The notes under the pieces: generated by a model
Databases searched by the model: none
What the model was told of the DNA's origin: nothing
Seen by the model: only the letters and a program-made list of their open reading frames with translations
From: Synaphobranchus kaupii
Taxonomy: Eukaryota > Chordata > Actinopteri > Anguilliformes > Synaphobranchidae
Length of the DNA: 64,000 nt
Direction: 5' to 3'
Assembly: GCA_029718625.1 (NCBI GenBank)
Contig: CM056389.1
Coordinates: 11,512,228-11,576,227, forward strand
In this document: positions 11,941 to 23,272 of the stretch, in pieces
Layout: the number at the start of each line of letters is the position of its first letter
How positions within the stretch are numbered: position 1 is the stretch's first letter
Program-made: the position numbers and the translations under genes

Positions 11941-12159
11941 GAATAGACAATCAGATTTAATCTGATTAGGTGGCCTGATATGGAGAACCAGTTTTTGTGA
12001 GAATTTGCCCAGAACACTGGACTTAACACCCCTGCTCTTTCATAAAGTTCCATGATTTTTAATGACCACAGTGAGTCAAGACCCTGGTATAACCAAAGTA
12101 TCTACAGAACAGACTCTCATTGGCTTACCAAACACTGCTTCCATAGCAATTTATTTACC
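11941..12159. other. Unique intergenic stretch
   Basis: Nothing recognised. Confidence 0.4.
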
Positions 12160-12240
12160 CACGGGGCCTACCATCCAAGTACTAACCCAGCCCAAACTTG
12201 CTGAGCCTCAGCAGATATTTATGAGAAGGGTATCATGAGG
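12160..12240 (-). mobile_element. 5S rRNA-derived fragment (SINE3-like or 5S pseudogene)
   Basis: The minus strand contains GGTTAGTACTTGGATGG, identical to the 5S rRNA box C region, preceded by a diverged GAGGCTCAGCAAGTTTGGGC that aligns with the 5S AAGCTAAGCAGGGTCGGGC segment. The remaining 5S gene is not recognisable, so it is not a functional 5S gene. Confidence 0.5.
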
Positions 12241-12499
12241 TCAGTGGAAATCTCATTCCCTATGCTCATTCCCACTTTTCTTGCATTTAAGATGTTTATT
12301 AACCCTGGAGATAAAGATGTATACTTACTGTTATAAAATTTCATAAGAGGAAAATAATATATTTTATTAAAAGTATGTAAAGTATGCTTAAAGTCTGATA
12401 GGGCGTGTCCATTCTATGTGGACATTGGACTTCAAGTTCATGTCTGATTGGCAGCCCACTAAACACTTGTTTTACTGTCTCATTAATTATATGGTGTTT

Positions 12500-12617
12500 G
12501 AAACTTTATTGTCATTTGTCTTGTTGGGGAACTTGTTTTACGTCAGGTCCCCCTTGTAAAAGAGATTTTGATTTCAATGGGGTATTCCTGGTTAAATAAA
12601 GGTTAAATAAAAAATAA
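12500..12617 (+). mobile_element. Non-LTR retrotransposon 3' tail
   Basis: Ends in the characteristic fish LINE tail CTGGTTAAATAAAGGTTAAA followed by TAAAAAATAAA, preceded by GGTCCCCCTTGTAAAAGAGA. This is a 5'-truncated insert; the clade is not certain. Confidence 0.6.
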
Positions 12618-13914
12618 ACTGTTATACCACTGATTGGTTAAAATGTAAATGCCTTCTTACATAAGGTGGAAATTAGTCCTTAAATTTGACTCATGATGAA
12701 ATGCTTTATTGTTTATTTCCTTTACCAAACTGTACTTGTGGAGAAAAGGCTGGTATTTGCATTTATTCATAAAGAAAAGTTAAGGACAAATGTTCAATGA
12801 ATTCAGGCCATAGTCTCCAAGTGACTGATACCACATCCTCCTGTAGTGAGCAGTATAGAGGCCCTTTATTTTCAGAAGAAAAAACTCATTTAGAAACTCA
12901 ACCGAAGTCTTGATTTCCTCCAGATGTTTCAAAAGAACTTACTGGCTAACTACACTCAAATTTAAATTACGTATAAGTTCCTTGCTCCCGACGTGCATAG
13001 ACTTAGAGAATGGCAGCAGTAATCAACGAAGACAAAAGGTTGTGTCTTACACAGAATGATGTAGATGAGCCGTATTAGCATATCTATGGTACACTCACTG
13101 TGTGTCCTTTAGTTCTCATTTTTACTTCACTTTAAAGCTAGCTTCCGCACAAACAACTGGAGATGAGGGGGAAGTGGCTGCAGTTAAGGAGACAGTCGAC
13201 CTCCAACCTCTATCCCGTCGAATTCAAAGCTGGAAGGAAACCAGTCGCAGGTACACACCTCCTGAAATTCAATTAAAATGCTAACAACCAATTTTGAATG
13301 GCGCCGGAGCCTGTATTGTGCGAGCGTTTCGCAAATACGCTTAAACGCTGCCAGCGGGAACAAAGCGTACAGTAAGCGTGGGTGGGATGTTTGCCCTTGA
13401 GGAAGACGGCAGCCACGCTGGGAGCTGCCAGTTCTTTCATATGTACCGTAACGCCGTTCGGCTTTAGCAGACAGGAACTGAGAGATTAGTGAGTATTGAT
13501 TGGCGTTATCTCTGGCCATCAATTCTCCTACCTTCCCGGCTTCCCCCATTTTTTATTTCTATTTTTTACAAACAAAAGGATGGATTCTCGAATATCTGTT
13601 CAAGGCGAATGACCTGATAAGTTTTCAGTTGTTTTGGCGAGAGATGCACGGGGATGCATGGCGGGCTCACTTATCGCGGGCGGGTGATCCATTACCCACA
13701 TGCAAGCGGCAAGCTGGGTTGCGCGAGTGTGACGGCTAGGCTTTTTTTCCTCCTGCAGATAAAATGAGCGCATGCATGTTGCGTGTATTTGTAAAAGTCA
13801 AATGCAAGCGATCCGGGCCACGTGGCCCTCTGAGTGTATACATGTAGCAGGGAGATAGCTGGAGATAGGATCGATTTATTGGCACGGTAGCCCAGAGAGA
13901 ACAGGAAATACACG
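12618..13914. other. Intergenic stretch with candidate regulatory DNA
   Basis: 13140-13480 is GC-balanced with many CpGs and no accepted coding frame; 13620-13740 is similar. No repeat family is recognised. Confidence 0.35.
13290..13480. promoter_or_regulatory. Candidate conserved non-coding element
   Basis: CpG-containing, non-repetitive block (GCGAGCGTTTCGCAAATACG near 13320). A 121-codon minus frame crosses it but shows no known domain. Confidence 0.2.
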
Positions 13915-13950
13915 CATGTGTGTGGGTGTGTGTGTGTGTGTGTGTGTGTG
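13915..13950. repeat. (TG)n microsatellite
   Basis: About 17 TG units with one GG interruption. Confidence 0.95.
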
Positions 13951-14763
13951 CTGTATCGATGTGTGTGCAGGGTGGTCTCCCATTACAGGCAGATGCTCAC
14001 CCTAATGGTGAATCCTTTTAATGCTCGCAGACTAAGAGGAGAATGCAAAGTCCCCCTGTATCCGATGCGCTTTAATTCATGGAGCCTATACGTTTCATTA
14101 ACTTCCACATAGACTGTGGTGCTGTGTTGTTTTTTTTTCCCCTCTGGGGCTATTGCTCTTGCCTGGTACACACTAATAACTCTGTACATCGTCATGGAGA
14201 TAATAACACTCAAATGCAGATATCTGTTTTAGTTATTACTTAATGAGGGCTTGCTACACGGAGTCAGCAGGTGTGCCCATATAGTAGATGCTTTCTGGTG
14301 CATTTCGGCTGGTGCTTCCTGTATGCGGTGACATGCCTTGTCCAGGTGTGTTCCACACCCCGCAAAGTGATGGAACACTAGGGAGGGGGGACGAAATAAG
14401 GCAACCTATCATTATTTAATTTTGCACATGACATAGTCTCTAGGGAGCCTCCCCCAATCCCCTACCCCCCACTGTCCACCCCCCAACACCCTGCTGAAGA
14501 GGCAAGGGGGTGACAGCAGGAGGAGGAGGAGGAAGATTCTGGCTCCCGGTTCAGGGGTCAGCAGAGGAGCGGCTCGCTCTCCCCGCGCGCTGGCCGTTAG
14601 CGCTCCTTCACTTCCCGCTAATGGGCCCCCAGAGCCTGGCCAGAGGTAGCAGGGCTCTGTCAGTCGCACACAGAGGCCCAGTGATACTGCTGAGGATGAA
14701 TGTGCAGGCAGGGGAGTGGGAGGTAGAGCTCGCCTGCTAGAAACGGGTAGCTGAGATATGTCT
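13951..14763. other. Intergenic stretch with GC-rich block
   Basis: 14500-14760 is GC-rich and includes a GGAGGAGGAGGA run and the motif CGCTAATGGGCCCCC near 14618. No gene is supported. Confidence 0.35.
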
Positions 14764-14842
14764 AAATACGTCTCTCTATTTCTCTCTCTCACTCTCTTTC
14801 TCTTTCTCTCTCTTTCTCGCCCTCTCTATCTCTCTCTCTCTC
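14764..14842. repeat. CT-rich microsatellite
   Basis: Imperfect (CT)n/(CTTT)n tract. Confidence 0.9.
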
Positions 14843-15126
14843 TACATATGATTTACTTATATTTGCTGATAAATGATTTACACAATTTCTAAACTAGGTG
14901 ACGTATGCAGGAATGCCTATGTTCAGTGCGTGAAGGAATACGGGTTATTCGTATTTAATAAAGGTTTTTCTGTTCACTGTTTTCCATTTTTTATGTTTTT
15001 TTTTTTTTTTCTTTGTAGTTCTAGTAGTTATTGTTTTGAGTGCGGAGGAAGTAATACAGAATGAATCTACAGGAATTATGCCGTGAACTGATTATGATAT
15101 AGACCAGGAGCTTAAAAAGTAAAAAG

Positions 15127-15159
15127 CTCTTTCTCTTTCTCTCTCTCTCTGTCTCTCTA
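15127..15159. repeat. (CT)n microsatellite
   Basis: Imperfect CT tract immediately before the LINE fragment. Together with the CT tract at 15869-15900 it brackets that fragment. Confidence 0.85.
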
Positions 15160-15868
15160 GCTACGAACAGATATCTGGCACACCTCTATCCTAGTTTTGG
15201 GGAGGGCTGTATTTTTTGCACTCAGAGGGAAACGACGTACCACATATTTGTACAGTGTCACAGGTTGAGGGAGCTGTTCACTTTTTTGGAGGGGTGGTTT
15301 CAGGGTTTAGGGGTACACTTTTCCTTTGAATTATTTATTTTTGGGCCAAGGTACACTGTTAAAAAAAGGCAGCTTCATGTTTTACTTAACTTGCTGTCTG
15401 GACTGGCAAAGTTGTCATTATGGAAGACGAGGAAGAACTGCATTGCTGGTCAGGGGTCAGTTGACCCCGTCTTTATGTTAAAGGGACTGCTTGCAGCCCG
15501 CATCAGGGTGGACTTCAGTTTTTATAGCCTCACAGACAATGTGGAGGCTTTTGTAAATACATGGTGCATCGAAGAAGTGCTTTGTTCTATTCAGGGGGAT
15601 GTGTTGGTACTTCATTTTTGAAGTACTTTTTTGTCTGTTTTATCCATTTCTAATTTTATTTCTTCTTTCTTTTTTGGTCCTTGTGAAACTGCTGTTCCCA
15701 GTAAATTTTGGTTGTTTTTGCCTTTTGTTAATTGGACTATTTTCTCTTGGTTTTCTCTTTTTTTGTGTTTTTACTTTTAATTTAATTTTCTTATTTTCTG
15801 TTTGTTTTTAAATATGTGAACACATAGGTCTTGTCCTTTGTTCTGTGCATTAAAGGAGACTTTAAAAA
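15160..15868 (+). mobile_element. Tx1/L1-like LINE, 3' end with ORF2 C-terminus
   Basis: One plus-strand frame from about 15160 to the stop at 15621 encodes the C-terminal tail of a Tx1/L1-type ORF2. A zinc-knuckle CIFC...HIFVQC comes first, then an FGPRYTVKKRQ block and an MLKGLLAARIRVDF block typical of fish L1/Tx1 elements. 15622-15868 is a T-rich 3' UTR. The 5' part, including endonuclease and reverse transcriptase, is missing. The frame is intact but a fragment, so no enzyme is made. Confidence 0.75.
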
Positions 15869-15900
15869 CTATCTCTGTCTCTCTGTCTCTCTCTCTCTCT
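15869..15900. repeat. (CT)n microsatellite
   Basis: TCTCTGTCTCTCTGTCTCTC tract directly following the LINE tail. Confidence 0.9.
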
Positions 15901-16079
15901 CATTTTAACACATGTAGCACTCTTTTTTCATGTACATGTGCATTATTAACAGTTCTTATCCTTCTCACTCAATGAACTGTCAGTCTGGTGACACTGAGGG
16001 GAATTTACTTCTTGGAACAGCAGGAGTGTGTGCTGTCTCTCCTGGTCTTGATCGGCAATGGTTCCATGTCGCTTCCTAG

Positions 16080-16240
16080 TAGTGTGTGTGTGTGTATGTG
16101 CATGTATGCGATGTGTGTGTGTTTTGTGTGTGCAATGCAAAGAGTGTGTGTGTGCGTGTGTGTTTGTGCATATGTGTTTGTGTTGGTATGCGTATGCGAT
16201 GTGTGTGTGTGTGTGTGTGTGCATGTGCGTGCATTCATGC

Positions 16241-16284
<44 letters not shown>

Positions 16285-16322
16285 GTGTGCTTGTGTGCAT
16301 GTGTGTGTGTGTGTGTGTGTGA
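16080..16322. repeat. Compound (TG)n microsatellite cluster
   Basis: About 240 bases of TG repeat broken by CATG, CG and TTTG units. Long Cys/Val frames on plus and His/Thr frames on minus are artefacts. Confidence 0.97.
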
Positions 16323-16512
16323 AGTGTTTGTGCATGTGTGCGTATATCCTGCTATGTTTGTGGCTATATCCAGTCTGGCCTGAGAGCTCTGGACCATGGG
16401 GGCATCACTCTTAGTCCCTACCTGAGCACTGTGTCCACAGGGCCTGTGAAAATGGCATGCTATCCATCTTTAACAGCATAATATCAGCCCTCTGTCATTC
16501 TCTCTTCACCAC

Positions 16513-16821
16513 CTGGCAGTGGAGTAACACTGGCAGTGGAGTAACTCTGACAGTGGAGTAATTCTGACAGTGGAGTAACTCTGGCAGTGGAGTAACTCTG
16601 ACAGTGGAGTAACTCTGGCAGTATCGTAACTCTGGCAATAGAGTAACTCTGGCAGTATCGTAACTCTGGCAATAGAGTAACTCTGGCAGTGGAGTAACTC
16701 TGGCAGTGGAGTAACTTTGGCAGTGGAGCAACTCTGGCAGTGGAGTAACTCTGGCAGTGGAGTAACTCTGGCAGTGGAGTAACTTTGGCAGTGGAGCAAC
16801 TCTGGCAGTGGAGTAACTCTG
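16513..16821 (+). repeat. 17-bp minisatellite derived from a SINE head
   Basis: About 18 head-to-tail copies of CTGGCAGTGGAGTAACT with point variants. A two-unit variant containing CAGTATCGTAAC then CAATAGAGTAAC is itself repeated, so higher-order duplication has occurred. It runs directly into the body of an L2-tailed SINE, and its unit resembles that SINE's first bases (GGCGGCAGTGTAGTATAATG type). Confidence 0.9.
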
Positions 16822-16972
16822 GAAGCCGGACGATTCTCAGCTAGGGTGTTGCCACTGTACCCCTGAGCAAGGTGCTTAGCGTGAATTGTTTCAGTAAATA
16901 CCAAATAATAATGTATCCTGTGTAAGTCACTCTGAACCAGAGAATCTGCTTAATGCCTTAATGTAGTGTAAT
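16822..16972 (+). mobile_element. tRNA-derived SINE with L2 tail, 3' body
   Basis: Carries the SINE body CCACTGTACCCCTGAGCAAG, GTGCTTAGC and AATTGTTTCAGTAAATA, then the L2-type tail TGTAAGTCACTCTGAACCAG and degenerate AATGTAGTGTAATG. The same family is at 43526-43742 (minus) and 40323-40495 (plus). Confidence 0.75.
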
Positions 16973-17054
16973 GTTTCCAACCTTTTGCCACAGCGCTCAG
17001 CGTCCAAATACATGGACATTCTGGATTCAGTATTAGTGTTTATTTCCCCATGAT

Positions 17055-17092
17055 TTATTATTATTATTATTATTTATTATTATCAATTTTTC
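17055..17092. repeat. (TTA)n microsatellite
   Basis: Imperfect TTATTATTATTATTATTATT run. Confidence 0.9.
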
Positions 17093-18094
17093 TGTGACTG
17101 ACATCACAGCACTGCTTTGGCCCTGTGGGTGAGGACCTCACAAACGCTAATAAGATCTTTGAGTGGAATTTTATTCCGTGCCTATTTATCATTGTTGACT
17201 TTTTCCAATACCACACAAATTTATGAGGACTCCAGATGAGACGAGCACACTTCTAGCAGGTCTCTGAAGATACATTTTTTGACTGAGTTACAGACAAGGC
17301 AAGGAACAAAACCTCAGGCAAATTGAACAGATCCTTGATTTAATACAACATTTGAATAGCAACACGAAGACCAAAAAACAGTAAATAAATAAATAAGAAG
17401 CCGAGTGATTCCAAGGACACTGTGTAAAACAGACAGCTCTTCAAATTTCCTCCAAGGCGCTGACGTACTTATTACAAATACAAATTTCCACCCAGCTGGC
17501 ACTGTGTAATAAAAATAATAATAATGACAATAAAAAATGGTATGAATTCAGATTTAGTGGAAAGTGAAGCTCATAGATTAGTCGTGTCTCAAAGTAATAT
17601 ATGCCATTGGCTATGACTTTCTTGTTTACGAGCACGGCGCGTTACGCCCTGCATTGCAGCATGTTTAAAAACCGCTCTGTGAGAACCTGCGTGGTAGATC
17701 AAACTGTACACTCTCTACAGCCCACAGAGATCAGCGTTATTTGAGAGGCAATGTGCTGGAATGCAGAAATAACTAGTACAAGGTGTAAAGACGGTCTTTA
17801 ATATTGCCCTGTATTTTTTTATTCCTAGGAGATGCCTCAGTATCGCAGCCAGAGCAGAAGACGACACTTGAAATGAAGGTTCAGAGATGTAATGTAGAGA
17901 TTTTAAACTGCTGAACATTTTACACACAGCGATAGAAGAGAGGAAGCAGGCCAGCGGCCCGTTATTGGCTAGTGCATCATATGTGACGTGTTCTACTTGT
18001 ATTAGAAAATGAGAAGACTTCACAGGTTGTCACGTGTCATTTGGCTCTTCCCAATAATTAATAAATATTTTTTTGCCCTTGCACTGCCCTGGGA

Positions 18095-18097
<3 letters not shown>
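17093..18097. other. Unique intergenic stretch
   Basis: No repeat or gene recognised; AT-rich with short AATAAATAA runs. Confidence 0.45.

Positions 18098-18161
<64 letters not shown>
18098..18161. repeat. (CA)n microsatellite
   Basis: About 32 perfect CA units, the longest uninterrupted pure dinucleotide here besides the GA tract at 51740. Confidence 0.97.
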
Positions 18162-18164
<3 letters not shown>

Positions 18165-20221
18165 AGCACAGATGCAGGGTTCAATCACATGTTCCTTTAC
18201 CATCATTGTAATTCTGTCTCTGTGCACATGGGCACTTATGTGAGAAGGCCCATTTAGATACACACGGTTTCATCGCGTGTCAGTAATGAGAGTTCGGTGG
18301 TTTGATTCCTGGCCCACAGGTTTAGCCTGTCGGTCTGATTATCGTTGCACCACCTTCAGAACCTCCATAGGATTTGGTTCCATTTACAAACCCGGGCTTT
18401 TATTATTCTACATCTTCTCGCAGCAACCATGGCAACGGATTAGGGAAAGGATACGTTATCTTTGTTTTTCAAATACGGCACGTGAACTTTACAGAGTAGG
18501 TGCCCATGAGATGTTTTATTTGACATTTCCATTTTTCCGTTTTCTCCTCTTTTTTCTTTTGCACAGAAAAGCACCAGAGCGGATTTTAAACGGCGTAGGA
18601 TTACAGTGGCACAGCCCCCGTGTATATGGAACGCATACAGAACGTTAGCATGTATAATGTGTCCGTGCCACCGCTCAGTACAAGGTTAGCTGTAACCGCA
18701 ACATTAACGGATACATTTCTATGTCAAATATGAAGAAAACAAAAACCTGAACCCCAGCTGTCCACCAAACACTGCGCATGTTGGACGTGAGTACGCTGTG
18801 TTCCTCTCGGGAAGTCACACCTGATTTTCCCCAGGAGCGCGTTTTGTTCCAACCACAATTGCAATCCCAGAATTTTAACAAGCTGGTAATTTTTCTTAAT
18901 TACGCTTTTCATGTTTTGAGGGATCATTTTACCCTCTGAAGCCACATTATGTCGGAAATAACAGGCGTTAGACTCATTTTGGAATGCAAATATATGCAGC
19001 TTAATATTTGCATAGAGAAGATATTGAAGGAGCCTGAATAACCATGGAGCACATTGAGAAGAAGATATAAGGAGTTTTGAAAAGATCGGGCTGGGAGAAC
19101 TGGACCCCCCGTGTTGCCGGGTCGGTTGCCCTGTCACTCGAGATAAAAGCTTCCCAAAGAAGCTGGAATCACGAGGGCCATTTTGAACATCAGACACAAG
19201 ACACTCCCTTTGTGCAACAGTAGGCTACAGTGCAGTGGGTTTCAAAGGGGGGGGGGCATTCACACACTTCCTGCACAACTTCCTCTTTGAGCCAAGTATC
19301 TGTGTAGGCAATATGGCTGCCACTTCCTCTACAGGTTGTTCAATATTGCCTATTTTCCAAGCAGCGCCCGGACAGTTCCCCGCTATCAAGTGCACAGTGC
19401 CCACCAGCTCTCTCCGCTAGCACGCCACCATTGGCACTGGTGTCCGTCCACAAGCGTTTGGCGAAATGGTGATCTGTCGACGTGAGGATCGGCTATTGCG
19501 GGGAAGGAAAGATAGTCGGCGGATGTTCCTACCGCCAGCAGACCCGCTGTACATAAATCGCAGTGTCAATTTACAAAAATGTTGGCGTGCCGACAGCTGC
19601 TGCCACGAGCGCGCTGATGAGTGCTCGCTCGCTGGGTCATCAATTCATCAGGATATGAAAACAAACGGATGTCAGAATTTTTGACGGACGCGTAAGTCTG
19701 GCATGCGGGAGGGGATCCTGGGCATGGCGAAGCCGCGACGGCGTCTCGTACATAACAACACGCCGGGGCGAGGAGGATAATTTAAGGCTGCGGCCTGAAG
19801 TCACTTACTGTGACACTTTTAATTACTCTGTCCTGTCTCGGCGTAGGTTCTCGGCAAATGAGAAATCACAAAAGTTCCGAAGCATATAATTATCTCCTCA
19901 GTCACAAAATTGGATGGCTTCTCCTCGAGAAATTTGAAAAGCAGATGCTGGACCCAGACCCGGTATTGACAGCTGAACGGCAAAACCTGAGTAAATGGTG
20001 GAAGCCTGCGGGCCTTGTTGAGTATTACCCACAATGCTTTGCACCTGGGAAAACTGTCATCTGTGTTCTTTAAAACTAGTAAAATGATTAAGAATTACTG
20101 ACATTACATTAAAAAAGATAATATAGAGGGAGAATGACAAAAAACAAACGACGAAAAACAAACAAAACAATGAAAGTAATAAACAAAATAGCCTAAGATG
20201 ATCTTGATCTAAGATCCTTTT
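18162..20221. other. Intergenic stretch with candidate regulatory DNA
   Basis: No gene is supported. 19430-19800 is CpG-rich and non-repetitive. Poly(G) near 19246-19256. A short AAACAAACAAAAC-rich stretch lies at 20138-20170. Confidence 0.4.
19430..19800. promoter_or_regulatory. Candidate CpG-rich regulatory block
   Basis: About 370 bases of CpG-dense sequence (for example GACGCGTAAG near 19687 and CGAAGCCGCGACGGCG near 19729) in an AT-rich desert. A 72-codon frame at 19466-19684 shows no domain. Could be a distal promoter or enhancer. Confidence 0.3.
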
Positions 20222-20342
20222 GTGAAACTGGGCCCTGGGTCTTCAATCAAGACCCTGATGAGTATAATCAGTTGTCTCAGTGCTGGTCGAAATCAAAAAA
20301 CCTGCACCTACACACCTTTTTGGATAAGATTGGACACCCCTG
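20222..20342. mobile_element. hAT-type MITE, half copy
   Basis: Shares the AATCAGTTGTCTCAGTGCTG, AAACCTGCAC and GGATAAGATTGG order and the terminal ACCCCTG with the element at 3698-3879. Only the right half remains. Confidence 0.55.
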
Positions 20343-21172
20343 GTTTATAGGGTGGCCAACCGTCAACCCGTATAGAAATCTCTCAGTGTGGCTGGGAGTT
20401 TGATTCTAGGCCGTGGCACTTTCTGCACTATGAATGCATTTCTACATGTAACCCTGTCTGAATAGAGTGAGAAAAAAATTGCATAAGAATGATGGGCTGT
20501 CTGCTCTCTTTAAAACAACAAACAAACAAACAAAAGACATGACCATTCAGTCAATTTTAGTCTGCATCAGACAGTTTTTCAGAATGAGATTGTTGCTTCA
20601 TAATGGTTTGAAGGACCCACATTTACCGTGCGTTGCGCCGATTCTGAAACCACCGCTCTCTCCGTCTGCATCCACAAAGGTGGTTTGTCTGATTTTTTTG
20701 TTTGCATTTGTGTGGAATTATTCTCTTTCATTCCCAACTGTTTCATTCAGCCCCGTGGAAAAGTGGCTCTGAAGTGGGCAGCTTGCCTGCAGTACATCGT
20801 GTCGGCACCGCTACCCTGCACACTCCTGTGGCTTTTTGGTTTGTTTTGGTCTCACACAAACACTCCACCCCACTTCGCTACTAAACAGGCAAAGAGGCTG
20901 GCCTTGACTGAGGAACCTGGGATTAGGGACGGGTTGGGATTCAGTTGTAAAAAAACGGGGGCTTGTCCGGGATTGGACAGGGACTTCTCGCTATCAAAAT
21001 GAGAATCAAATGTTGTTTAATGGACCTGCTGGTTGAAATTAATATTCTAAGCCAATGGCCAATGGTCTGCAACTCTGGTCCTGAAGTGTTGCAGGGTCTT
21101 TGGATTTTGTTGTTGCGTCACAGTTAATGAATAAATTAAAGTGCTGCTTTCTCAGCTAACTCACTTTACCTG
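20343..21172. other. Intergenic stretch
   Basis: 20580-20760 is a non-repetitive GC-balanced block (candidate regulatory). 21063-21110 (GTCTGCAACTCTGGTCCTGA) is a scrap of a hAT-type MITE end. Otherwise featureless. Confidence 0.35.
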
Positions 21173-21465
21173 AGGTGCGTTCAAAATCAGCGAACAAGGC
21201 GAACGTTTGCGAACGTTTGCAAACTTTTTTCCGTTAGCTTTGTGATCGCCGCAAAACGTTTGCAAACATTAGCGAACGGTCTGAAAAGGTAGTTTGCGGC
21301 AAACAAAAATGGACGCTGGACTGAGGGAAATGTGTTTGCATGGAGATTTCAATTGAAGATACAAACAATTTGGAATGTTCTTAAAAAGCCATTCAAATTT
21401 AACCGTTCAAAGAAAACATGTTTGCCACGCACGTTCGGCTCTGTTCGCTGAATTTCAATGCACCT
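21173..21465. mobile_element. Foldback MITE, AGGTGC(G/A)TT termini
   Basis: The left end AGGTGCGTTCAAAATCAGCG and the inverted right end AGGTGCATTGAAATTCAGCG pair over 24 bases (to CGAACA). Flanked by a 3-bp CTG direct repeat. The interior has short GCGAACGTTTGC-type tandem and inverted repeats. No ORF. Confidence 0.65.
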
Positions 21466-22389
21466 CTGGTTTCCTGAGTTTGAATTCACTGCTAATTTTA
21501 AGGTGAAAATTAAACACCAGCTGACCCTGCTGCTCTCCACTATCCAATGGCAGACCTCTGTTCCAAGCAGACTGCAATATTATCGGGTGCATTTTCAAGC
21601 ACATACCCTCACATTAAATGTGTACAAGTGTGCACACATATAATATCAATACAATAAATAAGGCAGGCAAAACACAAGCATTTTTCCGTTCTGTCGAGTA
21701 CACATTGAGTCAAAATATGGTCTGGCTAGAATATGGTATTCAGCCAATCCTCAGTTTTCTTGTCAGGCACTTCACCAGGTGGAAGGGAATGCCAAAATGA
21801 CTTTGCACTTTTGAGATTGAAATGAGGACAGGACTCTGTCCAGATACAGCATTTACAGGAGACATAATCCAGCCAAAAGTCAGCCAGTGGCACACAGCAA
21901 CAAGGTGTCAGCGACAAAGCTCTTTTTGTAGGTGACCACTGACAATTATGACAGTTCACTTGGAAAATGCGCACAAAACGGTGGGCAATGTTCTCAGTAA
22001 GCATTGATGACACTAACTACCGCACAAGGGCCAAGTTTTGTCAGAGACAAGACAAACGTGTCATTGGAAAAAAATTCCAATTTTTTTTCTGGAAAAAAAG
22101 TGATTTATCTCTGTACCAAAATAAACAGTAAGGGACTGAAAGAAATACAAACTCAAGTCCTTCACTAACCAACTCGAAGCCAAAATCATAATCGCCATCT
22201 CAAACCAGCCCTCAAACTTCTTTATTGTTATGCCACCGTCTGGTAGAAGGTACATTTGTCTGTGATGTAGCGCAAACTGTGTTTCAATAAGACCAGTGTA
22301 TGTTCATGTCATCAAACAAGTCAACGGATGTCTAAAAGTATCCATCCATGCCATAACCCTATATAACATGCTACCAATGTACATTGTGT
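21466..22389. other. Unique intergenic stretch
   Basis: AT-rich; no recognised feature. Confidence 0.4.
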
Positions 22390-23272
22390 ACGTTTGCTGT
22401 CTGTATGTCCCCTGAGTTCTGTTATATGTCTTGAGCACATCAGGGCGACGGCACGGTCCTGCAGGTTCCTCCTGTACAACATCAGGAGGATTCGACCGTA
22501 CCTGACCACCTACTCCACCCAGCTTCTTGTCCAGACCATGGTCACCTCACGCCTGGACTACTGCAACTCCCTGCTCGCAAGCCTACCGGCCTGCACCATT
22601 CTGCCTCTTCAACTGATCCAGAATGCAGCTGCCCGGCTTGTGTTCAACCTCCCAAAATTTTCCCATGTAACCCCCCTGCTGAGGTCTCTCCACTGGCTGC
22701 CAGTTGCAGCCAGGATCAGGTTCAAAGTTCTGACCCTGGCCTACACTGCAGCCAATAGGACAGGCCCTGCCTACCTGCAGGACTTAATCCAGAACTATGT
22801 TCCTGCTCGACCACTTCGCTCTTCTACAGCAGGGCGACTGGCACTTCCCCCCCTCCGTGTCAAAGGCTCTCGCTTGTCCCGACTGCGGAGTTTTTCCACA
22901 TTAGCTCCTCAGTGGTGGAATTAACTTCCCATTCCCCTACGTTCTACTCCAACCCTGCCTGCATTCCGTCGAGGCCTGAAGACACACCTCTTCAGACTCC
23001 ACCTTGACTGATATCCTCACCTAGGAATATCAGTTCCCTGTTTACTAGTTCCCTGTGTTTATAGTTTATAATAGTATTTTGGAATGGAAGTTGCTGATTT
23101 GCCCACAGCTTACTGTGAACTACAGTCGACGTTCATTGCTAGGGATAGCTGCTACATTATGCGAAGGATGTGCTTTGTCTTGTCTGTTCTGTAGTGATCT
23201 TAATGATGTCTCTGTACGCACTTACTGTACGTCGCTTTGGATAAAAGCGTCTGCTAAATGAATGTAATGTAA
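22390..23272 (+). mobile_element. L2-clade LINE, 3' end with ORF2 C-terminus
   Basis: A plus-strand frame ending at the stop at 22922-22924 encodes the last part of an L2/CR1-type reverse transcriptase ORF. Family blocks are SRLDYCNSLLASLP, QLIQNAAARLVFN and SLHWLPVAARIRFKVL. It is followed by a 3' UTR and the L2 tail stem-loop GTCGCTTTGGATAAAAGCGT plus CTGCTAAATG and AATGTAATGTAATG. 5'-truncated; the endonuclease and RT catalytic core are absent. Related fragments lie at 54380-54720 and 56655-57430. Confidence 0.88.

Noticed and set aside
15946..16397. His-Thr and Cys-Val repeat proteins
   Set aside because: Translation of (TG)n microsatellites on both strands.
16513..16821. CRISPR-like array
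   Set aside because: Contiguous 17-bp units without unique spacers in vertebrate DNA; it is a minisatellite.
22394..22924. 176-codon frame as a host gene
   Set aside because: It is the C-terminal part of an L2-clade reverse transcriptase followed by the L2 tail, so it belongs to a LINE.
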